DNA of 64,000 nt from Exiguobacterium sp. TNDT2 (GTDB taxonomy: Bacteria; Bacillota; Bacilli; Exiguobacteriales; Exiguobacteriaceae): positions 62,001 through 126,000 of the forward strand of contig NZ_QLVE01000011.1 of the NCBI RefSeq assembly GCF_003331145.1. Reading direction: 5' to 3'. The position numbers and the translations under genes were made by a program. Below, in pieces: positions 33,615 to 43,029 of this stretch (positions are counted from its first letter, which is position 1; each line of letters opens with the position of its first letter). The notes under the pieces are model-generated. The model did not search any database, was not told where the DNA came from, and was given only the letters and a program-made list of their open reading frames with translations.

Positions 33615-34280
33615 ATGCACGTACTGATTGTAGAGGACGATTTGGCTATCCTTCACCTCGTTGAGACCACGCTACAGCGAGCCGGACATACGGTGACAGC
33701 TGTCATGGATGGGGCCGACGCCGAGCGACTGTTTATGGCGAACCCTGCCGATGCCGCGATCATCGACATCTTGCTGCCCGGCCTCGACGGACGGACGCTC
33801 TGCTCACGTCTGAAGCAAATGACGGACATTCCCGTCATTTTATTGACCGCTCTCGGGGAATGGGAAGAAAAACGAAGCGGCTTCGAACACGGGGCCGATG
33901 ATTATATGACAAAACCGTTCATCCCGGAAGAGCTGCTGTTCCGCCTTCAAGCCGTCGCAAAACGTTACGCCAAAAATGCGGCCACACTCGTCACAGTCGG
34001 ACCGCTCAAGCTCGACTTGCGCGATTATCGCCTTGAACTGAACAGTGAGACGATCCACCTGCCGAAAAAGGAGTTCGAGCTGCTCTATCAGCTGGCGGCG
34101 TTCCCGGGCCGGGTGTTCACCCGGGATGAACTGATCGAACAAGTATGGGGCCTTGACTTTGAGGGCGATGACCGGACCATCGATGTGCACATCAAACGGC
34201 TCCGAGGCCGCTTGCATGACGACACGATCACGATTCGAACGGTTCGGGGCGTCGGCTATACGCTCGAGGTCTCGCCATGA
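33615..34280 (+). CDS. hssR: Heme-response regulator HssR
   Basis: An OmpR-family response regulator of 221 residues. It has the receiver domain VEDD (7-9), phospho-Asp51 in IIDILLPG and Lys100 in YMTKPF, then a winged-helix effector domain at about 125-220 (LPKKEFELLYQLA, DDRTIDVHIKRLRGRL, VRGVGYTLEV). It closely follows the S. aureus HssR pattern. Target: hrtBA, whose promoter 1.35 kb downstream carries the HssR direct repeat. ATG 33615 follows GGAAGAGAG; the frame from 33555 is not likely. It overlaps hssS by 4 nt. Confidence 0.9.
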   Translation: MHVLIVEDDLAILHLVETTLQRAGHTVTAVMDGADAERLFMANPADAAIIDILLPGLDGRTLCSRLKQMTDIPVILLTALGEWEEKRSGFEHGADDYMTKPFIPEELLFRLQAVAKRYAKNAATLVTVGPLKLDLRDYRLELNSETIHLPKKEFELLYQLAAFPGRVFTRDELIEQVWGLDFEGDDRTIDVHIKRLRGRLHDDTITIRTVRGVGYTLEVSP

Positions 34281-35623
34281 AGACGCTCTATACCCGGATC
34301 GTCCTGACCGTGTTCATGATTTTGCTCTTGTCCGGCGCCATCGCCCTTCTCGTCAGCAATGTCGCCTATTACGTCTGGTGGCAACCGTCATACAGCGAAA
34401 AGACCGAACAGACGGCTCAAGCCGCCCTCGACTACTTCGAGACGCATACGGACGGAGAGACGTCGGCCTTTTATCGCCTGCTCGCTCAGACGGGCTACCA
34501 ACTTATCGTCGTGCGGCCCGACGGCGAGATCGACCGTTATGGAGGTTCATTCCGGGACGAGTCGCTTGACGCCGACATCATTGCCTCGGTCCGGTCCGGC
34601 GAACGCTACGACGGGATGCGCGCTTATCCGTTCCACTTGTTTTGGCTCGGTTTGTTCGACAATGAAGTCGTCAACACGTATGGCTTCAGCCTTGACGGGG
34701 AAGATGCCGTCTTCATCCGCCCCGACCTTGGCGCCCAAATCCGAGAATTGCACTTGTTCGTCGGCTTGTTCTTTGCACTCCTGACCGGGCTCGCTTTCGT
34801 CTTGATCGCCCTATCGGCAAGTCTGATCGTCCGACCGGTGCGCACATTGACGGATGCGACCCGCTCCGTCGCATCCGGGGCCCGTCCGCTCGATCTCCCG
34901 ACCGAGCGCAACGATGAGATTGGTACCCTCGCGCGTCGTTTTTCTGATATGGTCGACTCACTGGAGAAATCCGAAGGGGAACGGCGCCGCTTCGTCTCGA
35001 GCGTCTCGCACGAGTTCCAAACACCGCTCACCTCAATCAAAGGCTACGCCTCGGAACTGGCCGCCCGAACCGAAGGGGACGCCTGGATGTATGCCGAGAT
35101 CATTCGTGACGAGACGGATCGCCTTTCGGATTTGACAAAACAGTTGCTCCTGCTCGCCCGGCTCGACGAGTCGAACGTGTCGCTCTCCGAACAAGTCGAT
35201 GTGAGTGCCTCGATCGAGGACGTCATCCGTCGCCACGCGTTCCAGCTCGATGAGAAAGGGATCGCCGTCGCTACAGAGCTTGACACATCGCTCGTCGTGA
35301 CCGGCGACCCGCTCTTATTGGCCCAAGTTTGGACCAACTTGTTGACGAACGCGATTCACGCCTCTCATGACGGGGGGCTGATCGCCATTAAAGCGTATGC
35401 GTCCGACCGTCCGACCGTCTCGATTCAAGATGTCGGCGTCGGAATGGACGAGGCGACGCAAGCCCGGCTGTTCGAACGGTTCTATAAAGGAGATGTCTCT
35501 CGGACCGGCCGGGGTACGGGTCTCGGACTTGCGATCGCCCAAGACATCGTCCGACTGCATGGCGGTGAGATGACGGTCGAATCCCGTCTCGGGACAGGGA
35601 GCACCTTTTATGTCCGGTTTTAG
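34277..35623 (+). CDS. hssS: Heme-sensing histidine kinase HssS
   Basis: A membrane sensor kinase of 448 residues. TM1 is about 9-31, the extracytoplasmic sensor 32-158, TM2 about 160-184, and HAMP follows (RPVRTLTDATRSVASG to DEIGTLARRF). HisKA has His245 in SVSHEFQTPLTSIK; the ATPase boxes include NAIHAS and GTGLGLAI. The sensor region follows S. aureus HssS closely: YGGSFRDESL, LGLFDNEVVNTYGFSL and VFIRPDLG. It is expected to detect heme excess at the membrane and phosphorylate HssR. Confidence 0.9.
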   Translation: MKTLYTRIVLTVFMILLLSGAIALLVSNVAYYVWWQPSYSEKTEQTAQAALDYFETHTDGETSAFYRLLAQTGYQLIVVRPDGEIDRYGGSFRDESLDADIIASVRSGERYDGMRAYPFHLFWLGLFDNEVVNTYGFSLDGEDAVFIRPDLGAQIRELHLFVGLFFALLTGLAFVLIALSASLIVRPVRTLTDATRSVASGARPLDLPTERNDEIGTLARRFSDMVDSLEKSEGERRRFVSSVSHEFQTPLTSIKGYASELAARTEGDAWMYAEIIRDETDRLSDLTKQLLLLARLDESNVSLSEQVDVSASIEDVIRRHAFQLDEKGIAVATELDTSLVVTGDPLLLAQVWTNLLTNAIHASHDGGLIAIKAYASDRPTVSIQDVGVGMDEATQARLFERFYKGDVSRTGRGTGLGLAIAQDIVRLHGGEMTVESRLGTGSTFYVRF

Positions 35624-35627
35624 TCCT

Positions 35628-35647
35628 GTTCATATTCTGTTCATATC
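35628..35647 (+). promoter_or_regulatory. HssR direct-repeat box of hrtBA
   Basis: GTTCATATT (35628-35636), CT, GTTCATATC (35639-35647) is an 11-nt period repeat matching the S. aureus HssR site GTTCATATT-N2-GTTCATATT. A -10-like TATGCT (35655-35660) follows without a good -35, as expected for an activator-dependent promoter. Confidence 0.9.
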
Positions 35648-35691
35648 CGTCAGTTATGCTTTCTTCATCGCTATGAAGGAGGCTTTTTTGT

Positions 35692-36699
35692 ATGAAGTTA
35701 GCATTTAAAGAGATGTGGCGGCAAAAACGAAAATTTTCATTGATTTTTGTCATTACCCTACTCATCATCTTATTATCGACGTTGATCACCGGGCTCGCGG
35801 ACGGGCTCGCCTACGACAACGGGGCCAGTCTGCGTGAACTCGACATTGAGACGTTCCAGTTGGCCGAGGATGCGGACGGGCAATTGACCCGCTCGTTCAT
35901 CGAGTTGCCGACGCCAGAAACACTTACACCGCTCGGGGTCAAACCGTTGACGCTCGTCGATGGTACCGTTAAACAAGACGCCACACTATTCGCCTTACCG
36001 CGGGATTCTGACATTGGACCCGCCCTCGACCTCGCTGTCGGTGAAGTCCTCGTCGACCCGAGCTTTCTCGGTGACCTTAAACTCGGGGACACGATTCAAG
36101 AATTCACGACCGGCTACCCATTCACCATCGCGGGGACGACGGACGGACGTTACAGTCATGGACCCGTCGTGTGGGCATCGATGGAGACGTGGGAGGCGTT
36201 CCAGGCAGACAGCGGACAACCCGAATACGTCTCGGCCTGGCTCGGGGAAGCTGAGACGTCGCTCGCAACGCTCTCCAAACAAGACGTCGTCGAGGCCGTA
36301 CCGGGCTATACGGCCGAACAAGGCACGTTCACGATGATGCGCGGCTTCTTGCTGTTCATCGGCGCCTTCATTTTGACCGCATTCTTTTATATGTTGACGC
36401 TCCAGAAACTGCCAGAACTCGGGATTTTGAAAGCGATTGGGATTCGCCCTCGTGTGATCGGCACGGCACTCCTCACGCAAGTCATGACGACGGTGCTCGT
36501 TGCGAGCCTGTCGGCAGCCGCCTTGACGGCCCTCGTCGCCTCGTTCGTCCCAACTGATATCCCATTCCGTTTCGATGCGGCACATGTACTGCTCTACAGT
36601 GTCATCATGTTCGGGCTCTCACTCATCGGGACGTTGTTACCGCTTTGGAAATTGCGTAACCTTGACGCAGCAGATGCTTTAGGAGGGACATTACAATGA
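35692..36699 (+). CDS. hrtB: Heme efflux ABC permease HrtB
   Basis: A FtsX-like permease of 335 residues. TM1 is about 15-38 (FSLIFVITLLIILLSTLITGL), a large external domain runs 40-220, and three further TM segments lie at about 225-250, 260-290 and 300-325. The N-terminus MKLAFKEMWRQKRKFSLIF and GLADGLAYDNGASL match HrtB. With HrtA it relieves heme toxicity by extruding heme or its products from the membrane. ATG follows AAGGAGG. It overlaps hrtA by 4 nt. Confidence 0.9.
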   Translation: MKLAFKEMWRQKRKFSLIFVITLLIILLSTLITGLADGLAYDNGASLRELDIETFQLAEDADGQLTRSFIELPTPETLTPLGVKPLTLVDGTVKQDATLFALPRDSDIGPALDLAVGEVLVDPSFLGDLKLGDTIQEFTTGYPFTIAGTTDGRYSHGPVVWASMETWEAFQADSGQPEYVSAWLGEAETSLATLSKQDVVEAVPGYTAEQGTFTMMRGFLLFIGAFILTAFFYMLTLQKLPELGILKAIGIRPRVIGTALLTQVMTTVLVASLSAAALTALVASFVPTDIPFRFDAAHVLLYSVIMFGLSLIGTLLPLWKLRNLDAADALGGTLQ

Positions 36700-37364
36700 A
36701 ACTGATGAACATCAGCCACGCCTATGACGGACAACCTGTGTTGCGAGACATCGATTTACAGGTCGAATCCGGCGAATGTATCGGTATCATCGGGCCAAGT
36801 GGTAGCGGCAAAAGCACGCTGCTCCAAATTCTCGGACTGTTAAAACGGCCGGCATCGGGAAAAATTGAACTCGAAGGGCATGACTTGCTCGCTGCGAGTG
36901 AAGAAGAACGGCGCTTGCTTCGCTTGAATGAAATCGGCTTCGTGTTCCAACAGGCCCACCTCGTCCCGTATTTGACGGTTCGGGAACAACTCGAGCTCGT
37001 TCAGGTCGACAGCGAATCGAAACAAGATCCGACTCGGCTGCTCGACGCGCTCGGTTTGGGGCATCGTCTCGACCAGTTGCCAAACCAATTGTCTGGAGGG
37101 GAGCGGCAACGTGTCGCGGTCGCCCGGGCCTTGGTGAATCGCCCCCGATTGATTTTGGCCGATGAGCCGACGGCGAGCCTCGATTATGAGAACGGCCGAC
37201 GGGTCATGGAGTTGCTCGTCACTGAGGCACGGATGAATGCGCGACGGGTCATCGTTATCACCCATGACGAACGGATGCTCGACGTCTGCGACCGGGTCCT
37301 CTTGCTACAAGATGGACTGCTCCAACTTTCGCCCCGGCATCAAAATAAGGAAGGCCGCGTTTGA
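36696..37364 (+). CDS. hrtA: Heme efflux ABC ATPase HrtA
   Basis: An ATP-binding protein of 222 residues. Walker [10 protein letters not shown] (33-41), Q-loop VFQQAHL, signature [14 protein letters not shown], Walker [13 protein letters not shown] and switch VITHDERM are all intact. MacB/LolD-like sequence fits the partner HrtB. It is the last gene of the module and ends in a strong terminator. Confidence 0.9.
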   Translation: MKLMNISHAYDGQPVLRDIDLQVESGECIGIIGPSGSGKSTLLQILGLLKRPASGKIELEGHDLLAASEEERRLLRLNEIGFVFQQAHLVPYLTVREQLELVQVDSESKQDPTRLLDALGLGHRLDQLPNQLSGGERQRVAVARALVNRPRLILADEPTASLDYENGRRVMELLVTEARMNARRVIVITHDERMLDVCDRVLLLQDGLLQLSPRHQNKEGRV

Positions 37365-37380
37365 CGCGGCCTTCCTTATC
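37345..37380. terminator. Bidirectional terminator after hrtA
   Basis: ATAAGGAAGGCCGCG-tttga-CGCGGCCTTCCTTAT is a perfect stem overlapping the hrtA stop and also ending the convergent minus-strand gene. Confidence 0.9.
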
Positions 37381-37385
37381 GTTTG

Positions 37386-37814
37386 TCATATGACGTGCGC
37401 ATGAAGTGGCTCCTCAATCGATGCACTTACGAGTTTTCCTAAATGATGCGTCAACCAGGCGTTGAAACCGATGATGAGTGTCATTTTCCCATGCTCGTCG
37501 ATTCCGGCCGAATCGACCCGGATTAGTCTTTCCTCGATATGTTGTGAGACGAGAGTGATGCGGGCGAGCGCTAGGACTGATTGGAAGACCTCGTCCGCCG
37601 ATGACCCAATCGCTTGCGCCACGTCCGACACGGACAGTTCAATCGGTCGTGCCGGCTCAAGCACATAGCGGTCAATCAGCACATCGAGTACCATCGCATG
37701 CTGACGATGCCCGTTGACCGGGGCACGATAGAAGGTCACCCCTTCGGCGGTCTTGTAATCCACCTGCCCCGTCAAGCACGCTTGCAGCAACTGATCCATC
37801 ACCTCTCGCCCCAT
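37386..37814 (-). CDS. Protein of unknown function, 142 residues
   Basis: A soluble protein starting MGREVMDQLLQACLTGQVDY. A middle segment with IELSVSDVAQAIGSSADEVFQSVL looks like a helix-turn-helix, which is a weak impression. ATG 37814 follows GGGAGGAG; the frame runs up to 37895 without another site. No family recognised. Its neighbour on the plus strand diverges. Confidence 0.65.
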   Translation of the reverse strand: MGREVMDQLLQACLTGQVDYKTAEGVTFYRAPVNGHRQHAMVLDVLIDRYVLEPARPIELSVSDVAQAIGSSADEVFQSVLALARITLVSQHIEERLIRVDSAGIDEHGKMTLIIGFNAWLTHHLGKLVSASIEEPLHAHVI

Positions 37815-38003
37815 CGCTTCGTCTCCTCCCGCTTCACCTTGATGATTGTCTGGTTCCATCATAGCAAGACGATACTGCTCAAACGAACGGGACAATCATC
37901 GGTAAGTCCCTTGCTTAACGGCATGAACCCGCCGTCAAACCGACACTGCGCGTGAACTATCGTCACGTTTTCGGGTACAATAATGAAGAAAGGAGCGGTT
38001 CAT

Positions 38004-38903
38004 ATGCAGAAGAGATGGAAGGTTGGACTCGCAACATTATTCACTGGCTATTATGCCATCAGCTACTATGCGTTCAAACGCATGACACGAGGGAAACGCA
38101 AGACGCCCGAGATGCTGTTGGCCCCCTACACGAAGGAAGATCAATCCTTTTATCACGACGTGCCGTTTGAGCACGTCTCGCTCCGCTCGCAAGACGGATA
38201 TCGCCTCTATGGGCGTGTCTACCGAAACGAAGGCTCATCGAAGTGGATCGTCTTCGTGCACGGCTATACGGCGTCCCACAGCTTCATGGCCCCGCATTTG
38301 GCGATGTTCCATCGCCTCGGCTACAATCTGCTCGCCGTCGATTTGCGGTCCCACGGCGAATCCGAGGGCGTGTACGCCTCGTACGGCTATCATGAGAAAC
38401 ATGACATCGTGGATTGGGTCGACTGGTTGCGGGTTAATGAATCCGTCTCCGAGGTCGGGCTGCATGGCGTGTCGATGGGCGCCGCCTCGATTTTACAGGC
38501 CGGTCCATTGACAGATGTCGATTTTTTGATTGCCGAGTGCCCGTTCGATGACATGAGACAACTCATGCGCCATCAGTTGAACGTCTTACACCGACTGCCT
38601 GGTGATTTGTTGTTGCCGGGAATCAATTACTTCCTTTGGACGCGAGCCGGATTCCGGATGCACCAAGTCCGACCGAAACGAGCGCTCGCGGCAATCGATG
38701 TGCCGGTCTTGTTCATCCATGGGACAGAGGACGATTTCGTCCCGACCTGGATGTCCGTCGAGATGAATGCGCTCAACCGCAAAAATGAGATCGCCCTCAT
38801 CCACGGCGCGGAACATACGAACTGTATTTTGAAAGACCAGCCCGCGTATGAGGCGGCCGTCAGTCAGTTTCTGAATCGACGACGTGAATCGGTCCAGCAA
38901 TAA
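38004..38903 (+). CDS. Alpha/beta hydrolase
   Basis: An alpha/beta hydrolase of 299 residues. An N-terminal hydrophobic segment (about 6-22) may anchor it. The fold shows the oxyanion-type VFVHGYTASHSF, the nucleophile elbow GVSMG (Ser), the acid in GTEDDFVP (Asp) and the His in GAEHTN. It resembles B. subtilis YqkD-type hydrolases. Substrate unknown. ATG 38004 follows AAGGAG. Its last 44 nt overlap the CPBP gene on the other strand. Confidence 0.88.
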   Translation: MQKRWKVGLATLFTGYYAISYYAFKRMTRGKRKTPEMLLAPYTKEDQSFYHDVPFEHVSLRSQDGYRLYGRVYRNEGSSKWIVFVHGYTASHSFMAPHLAMFHRLGYNLLAVDLRSHGESEGVYASYGYHEKHDIVDWVDWLRVNESVSEVGLHGVSMGAASILQAGPLTDVDFLIAECPFDDMRQLMRHQLNVLHRLPGDLLLPGINYFLWTRAGFRMHQVRPKRALAAIDVPVLFIHGTEDDFVPTWMSVEMNALNRKNEIALIHGAEHTNCILKDQPAYEAAVSQFLNRRRESVQQ

Positions 38904-39558
38904 GATCGAGCAAGGCATGAACGACCATCACCGGCCAGAGGATACCCATCGCCACATATAAATAACCGAGTCCCCACCCGACGAGACCGGTCACGAGGAT
39001 GCCTCGGACACCTTGATAAGCGTGGGCCAACCCGAATAACGCTCCGCCGATCAAGGCGAGCATCGGGGGCGAGACGTCCATCCACAATGTGACCGTGTAG
39101 AGCAGCACGCCACGGAAGATGAACTCTTCGGTCACTCCAGCCGTCCAAGACACGGCGCCCCACGCTCTCGCCTCCTGAATCGTCTGAGGCAACAGCAACC
39201 GTTCAATCTCGAGCTCATAATATGGCCGTAACCGGCGCCGCAAACCCGGGGACGTTTTCACGAGCAGATAGAACGCGATCAATGCGGAGATGAGGACGCT
39301 CGTCAAAAAGAAGAACTGCCAGGCGCGCAAATTCCCCTCGGCCGGGGCGAAGCCGAGCCCGACCGCTTCAGGCGGGACCTGGAACAAAAAGACGAGGGCG
39401 AGCAATAGCAGGCAGAGCCCCCATGCCGATTTGATGGTCTGATCGTACACGCGGCTTCGTCCGAGCGTTTCAATCATCGGTTTCATCAACCGCGCGTTGA
39501 ACAATTGGACAATCAATAAATACACGAGAATGATGGTAAAGACGGCCTGTTCGAGCAT
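38860..39558 (-). CDS. CPBP family intramembrane metalloprotease
   Basis: A membrane protein of 232 residues from the CAAX-protease/bacteriocin-processing (CPBP) family. Motif 1 is TEEFIFRGVLL (EExxxR), motif 2 FGLAHAYQGVRG (FxxxH) and motif 3 the His in VVHALLDLIAG. There are about seven hydrophobic segments. It may process a prenylated or membrane peptide; no bacteriocin genes are nearby. ATG follows AGGAG. Confidence 0.9.
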   Translation of the reverse strand: MLEQAVFTIILVYLLIVQLFNARLMKPMIETLGRSRVYDQTIKSAWGLCLLLLALVFLFQVPPEAVGLGFAPAEGNLRAWQFFFLTSVLISALIAFYLLVKTSPGLRRRLRPYYELEIERLLLPQTIQEARAWGAVSWTAGVTEEFIFRGVLLYTVTLWMDVSPPMLALIGGALFGLAHAYQGVRGILVTGLVGWGLGYLYVAMGILWPVMVVHALLDLIAGPIHVVDSETD

Positions 39559-39636
39559 GGATATCCACTCCTGTCCTTCCTGTTAGCTATATGCTACACT
39601 ATTCGGGTATTGTCTAGAAAGCTAGGAGGCGGAATC

Positions 39637-40329
39637 TTGAAACGATTGATTTTGCGACTGACCGGTCTCTTGCTTGTGATCGTGCTGTGCCTCGGCGCAA
39701 TCGGCTGGTTTGGTCAACATGATAAAGTGAACAACGCCCTTTACCGGGCCTATTACGGGGATCATGGCATCCCCGCCGTCCATCGTGACGTTTATGAGGA
39801 TGCGGCGGCGACCTATGACGTCGATTGGCGACTCCTCGCCGCGGTCCATCGCGTCGAGACGATTTTCTCCCATAGCTCATCGATGCGTTCATCGGTCGGG
39901 GCGATCGGTCCGTTCCAATTCATGCCGCGGACGTGGCTTGGTTGGCAGTACGACACCGACGACCAAAAAGGAGATGTCCCCGAGGATGAAGTCGATTTGA
40001 CAGACCTCGCCCTCATCGAACAGTATGGCGGTCTCGGACGGGACGGCAACAACGACGGTCAGGCCGACCCGCACAGTCTCGTCGATTCGGCCCATGCAGC
40101 CGCTTATTATTTAAGCGAGCACGGTGGGACGACGGCAGACTCGACGGATTCGATTCGGAACGCCATCTTCGAGTACAACCGAAGTGAGCAGTATGTCAAC
40201 GATGTGATGTCGTTTTATGAGTCATATCAAACTGACGTGTCTTATTTACCAGATGACAAGGCGTCGGCGACGCAACAAGTCGCCCGCTATACAATCCGCT
40301 ATTTGGAATGGTTCGCCGGCTGGGTCTGA
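39637..40329 (+). CDS. Lytic transglycosylase-domain protein
   Basis: An exported or membrane-anchored muramidase-like protein of 230 residues. An N-terminal hydrophobic segment (3-23) precedes an SLT-like domain with the catalytic Glu in AAVHRVETIF and SVGAIGPFQFMPRTW, the GxxGxxQFMP family motif. DGNNDGQADPHSLVDSAHAAAYYL follows. It cleaves peptidoglycan glycan strands by family inference. TTG 39637 lies after AGGAGG; an in-frame TTG at 39610 is unsupported. Confidence 0.88.
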   Translation: MKRLILRLTGLLLVIVLCLGAIGWFGQHDKVNNALYRAYYGDHGIPAVHRDVYEDAAATYDVDWRLLAAVHRVETIFSHSSSMRSSVGAIGPFQFMPRTWLGWQYDTDDQKGDVPEDEVDLTDLALIEQYGGLGRDGNNDGQADPHSLVDSAHAAAYYLSEHGGTTADSTDSIRNAIFEYNRSEQYVNDVMSFYESYQTDVSYLPDDKASATQQVARYTIRYLEWFAGWV

Positions 40330-40363
40330 CCTGGCACTATTTGAGCAAAAGTGAGGAAACATT

Positions 40364-40951
40364 ATGAACACCCATATCGAGGAAGTGACGATTCGCGTCA
40401 AGTCGGTCTTCAATGAGGACAAGACGAAACGATATATGCGAACGTACGAATTCACAGATGTCGTCGACGGCGTCATCTGTGCCGTCATCATCTACTCACC
40501 CCGGATGAGCGATGCCTTCTTGTCTGGCACGACCACACAGCGGGCGTATATGCTCATGCGGAACCATCTCGCACAACCGATTCGTGAGATGCGCGTCATC
40601 AGTCTCGTCCCGACACTCGCCATCAATGACAATCTGCCTTACGTCGAGTCACAGCTTGACGAGGTCAACTTTCATTACGTGGAGGAAACGCTCGACGAGG
40701 TCGAGGCGACCGGCGGGATGGCAATCGTCGGCTGGGGCTCTCCAGGGCGCTTGATGCACCATGCGACTCCGTATAAGACGCTGTTCGCCGACCACGAGGC
40801 TCATATGTTCTGTATCGGTACGACGTCCAAAGGCGAGCCGCAACAGATTCGTATGGCCAACGAGAACACTGTGCTCGAGGCGTTCAATAACGAATCGGTC
40901 AAACCGAAGTTTAGAATCGTGAAAGAAACGAAACAAGACGACTCCGAGTGA
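40364..40951 (+). CDS. DUF1643-like protein
   Basis: A soluble 195-residue protein. VVDGVICAVIIYSPRMSDAF, then TTTQRAYMLMRNHL and MAIVGWGSPGRLM, recall DUF1643, a family of unknown role. The match is by pattern only. It has a ribosome binding site GTGAGGAA. A terminator overlaps its stop region. It lies after the transglycosylase gene, with 34 nt between them. Confidence 0.6.
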   Translation: MNTHIEEVTIRVKSVFNEDKTKRYMRTYEFTDVVDGVICAVIIYSPRMSDAFLSGTTTQRAYMLMRNHLAQPIREMRVISLVPTLAINDNLPYVESQLDEVNFHYVEETLDEVEATGGMAIVGWGSPGRLMHHATPYKTLFADHEAHMFCIGTTSKGEPQQIRMANENTVLEAFNNESVKPKFRIVKETKQDDSE

Positions 40952-40966
40952 GTCGTCTTGTTTCGT
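40926..40966. terminator. Bidirectional terminator between DUF1643-like gene and ykoC
   Basis: AAACAAGACGACTC-cgagt-GAGTCGTCTTGTTT is a perfect palindromic stem serving both convergent genes. Confidence 0.9.
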
Positions 40967-41701
40967 TTATATGCCAATCCATACGCTCACTCCGAACAAT
41001 ACAATCAAGAGCGACGCCAACAAAAAGTCGTTCCGAGTGATGGCGACGACTTCATACGTCGCTCGTGGTTCGCCCGTGAACCCGCGTGCCTCCATCGAGA
41101 ACGCGATGCGTTCCGCTTGTCGGATTGATCCGGCCAGAAGCGGGATGATTAAATTCGGAACGTGCCGAATGTGATCGAGTCGCGTCTCTAAACGAACGCC
41201 TCGCAAAGCATGCGTTTCATACAGTTGCATCAGTTCATGCTTCAAAATCGGAAAGAAACGAAAGCCGACGAAGACACTGTAAGCGATTTTAGGTGACAAC
41301 TTCCCTTGTTGCATCAAGCTGTAGACGAACCGTTTGGGATCCGTCGTCAGTGTGAACAGGAGCGACAACGCGGTGAATGCTAATACACGTAAGGAGAGCG
41401 TCGCTGCTAGTATCACATTCTCGACGGTGACGTCGTTGCCGAACAGCGTGAACATGACCTCCCCGCTCGTCTCTTTTCCAAAGACGAGCGTCGTCCACAA
41501 TGTCCCGAGCGCGGTGAATAAAAACGGAACCATGAATAGCCCCCACCGCTTCCAGTTCACGTTAGAAAAAAGAATTTGAAGTATAAGCGTCCCGATGAAT
41601 ACCGCAAGCGGCGTCCATGGATTGTACATAAAGGCGAGACCGAACATGAGCAACGTGACGGTCATAAATTTGATCGTCGGGTTCATCTCTTGAAACGTCA
41701 T
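40967..41701 (-). CDS. ykoC: YkoC, ECF transporter T component
   Basis: An energy-coupling factor transmembrane (T) protein of 244 residues with five or six hydrophobic segments and the coupling motif SMEARGFTG (A-R-G core) near residue 205. The first of the T-protein signature pair is the ALRGVRL segment. The start shares its A with the ykoD stop (TGATG). Last gene of the TPP-riboswitch operon. Confidence 0.9.
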   Translation of the reverse strand: MTFQEMNPTIKFMTVTLLMFGLAFMYNPWTPLAVFIGTLILQILFSNVNWKRWGLFMVPFLFTALGTLWTTLVFGKETSGEVMFTLFGNDVTVENVILAATLSLRVLAFTALSLLFTLTTDPKRFVYSLMQQGKLSPKIAYSVFVGFRFFPILKHELMQLYETHALRGVRLETRLDHIRHVPNLIIPLLAGSIRQAERIAFSMEARGFTGEPRATYEVVAITRNDFLLASLLIVLFGVSVWIGI

Positions 41702-43029
41702 CACGATTCCTCCAGCAATAAACCGTGAGCTTGTAGTAGCTCTGTCTCATTCCAGAGCGATGCATCATATGGCCCACTCAAGTAACCTTCATGCATCAAG
41801 TAATAGGTGTTCGCGATTCGGGCGAAACTAAGGTCGTGTGTCACAAACAGAACCGTCTGGCCGGCCCGGATTCGTTCAACCATCAATTCATAAAGCGCAC
41901 GAAGCGATACCTCATCTTGTCCAGCAGTCGGTTCATCGAACGCGATGAGCCGTTTATTCGAGAGCATCATCACGCCGATGGCGAGCCTTCGTTTTTGCCC
42001 GTGACTAAGCGAGAGTGGGTGGTCGTTACGAAACGGTCCAAGCCCGAGCCGGTTCATGATGTCCCCAATCGGACGATTATGGCCATATGCGAGCTCACGT
42101 GACACATCACTCGTGATAAACAGATGAGCCGGAGATTGTGGGACGAGTCCGACTTCTTGATGTTCGCGGGCAAGGCTCTTGAGCCAAGTCGATTTGCCAC
42201 TGCCGTTTCGACCGAGTACGGCAATGAGATCACCCTCGGCGACGGTCAGCTTGCTCGATGCTAAATTGAATGTTTTTTTGTTTAATTGCGGTACGTGAAA
42301 TAAAAAAACATTTCCTTTTGTCACCTCAACCGGAGAGAACGTATAATCCGGGCGGGCAACGAACGGTCCGTCATAGTTGATGCGTCCGTTCACGAGTTCC
42401 ACTTCTCTGTCGAAGAACCCGCCCCATAGGAAGGGTCGATGTTCGATGATGACAACGTTTACCGTCTGTGCGACGTTGTCGAGCCACTGAACGAAACGGG
42501 TTGATGTTTCGGGATCAAGGTGCGCGAGCGGCTCATCGAGCAGTAGCCATTCTGGCTTCCCGATCAAGGCGCAGGCGACAGCGATTTGTTGCTTTTCTCC
42601 ACCTGAAAGGTCATGAATGACTCGGTCACGATAATCGGTCAACTGCAATTCCGCTAAAATCGTGGCCACACGCGTCATCATCTCGTCCCTCGCCACGGCA
42701 AAATTTTCGAGTGTGAAAATCAATTCCTCCTCGACCGTCTGCATGACGAACTGACTGTCAGGATCTTGAAACACCGTTCCGACACGACGATTCACCTCAC
42801 CAGCTGCATAAGTATCATAAGAGCGGTCAAACAAATATAGTTTGCCCGTCACGATTCCATCGCAGTTCTCTGGATACAGACGATTCAACAAAGAGAACAA
42901 TGTCGATTTCCCCGACCCGCTCGCCCCTGTAATGAGAGTCCTCCCAGCCGTTAATTGAAGCGTGATGTCCGTCAATACTTTGCTCTGTTTTTCCGGATAG
43001 CGGAATGACAGCTGTTCTGCCTCAACCAT
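41701..43029 (-). CDS. ykoD: YkoD, double-domain ECF ATPase
   Basis: An ABC ATPase of 442 residues with two nucleotide-binding domains. Domain 1 (about 1-225) has [26 protein letters not shown] and LLLDEPLAHLD. Domain 2 (about 255-440) has LGRNGSGKST, LSLSHGQKRRLAIGVMML and IAFDEPTAGQD. It drives the Yko importer. ATG 43029 overlaps the ykoE end by 8 nt. The frame to 43071 is longer but unsupported. Confidence 0.92.
   Translation of the reverse strand: MVEAEQLSFRYPEKQSKVLTDITLQLTAGRTLITGASGSGKSTLFSLLNRLYPENCDGIVTGKLYLFDRSYDTYAAGEVNRRVGTVFQDPDSQFVMQTVEEELIFTLENFAVARDEMMTRVATILAELQLTDYRDRVIHDLSGGEKQQIAVACALIGKPEWLLLDEPLAHLDPETSTRFVQWLDNVAQTVNVVIIEHRPFLWGGFFDREVELVNGRINYDGPFVARPDYTFSPVEVTKGNVFLFHVPQLNKKTFNLASSKLTVAEGDLIAVLGRNGSGKSTWLKSLAREHQEVGLVPQSPAHLFITSDVSRELAYGHNRPIGDIMNRLGLGPFRNDHPLSLSHGQKRRLAIGVMMLSNKRLIAFDEPTAGQDEVSLRALYELMVERIRAGQTVLFVTHDLSFARIANTYYLMHEGYLSGPYDASLWNETELLQAHGLLLEES

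Noticed and set aside
35995-36585. A 196-codon open frame on the minus strand
   Set aside because: It is antisense to hrtB and rich in Arg, His and Glu without a recognisable domain.
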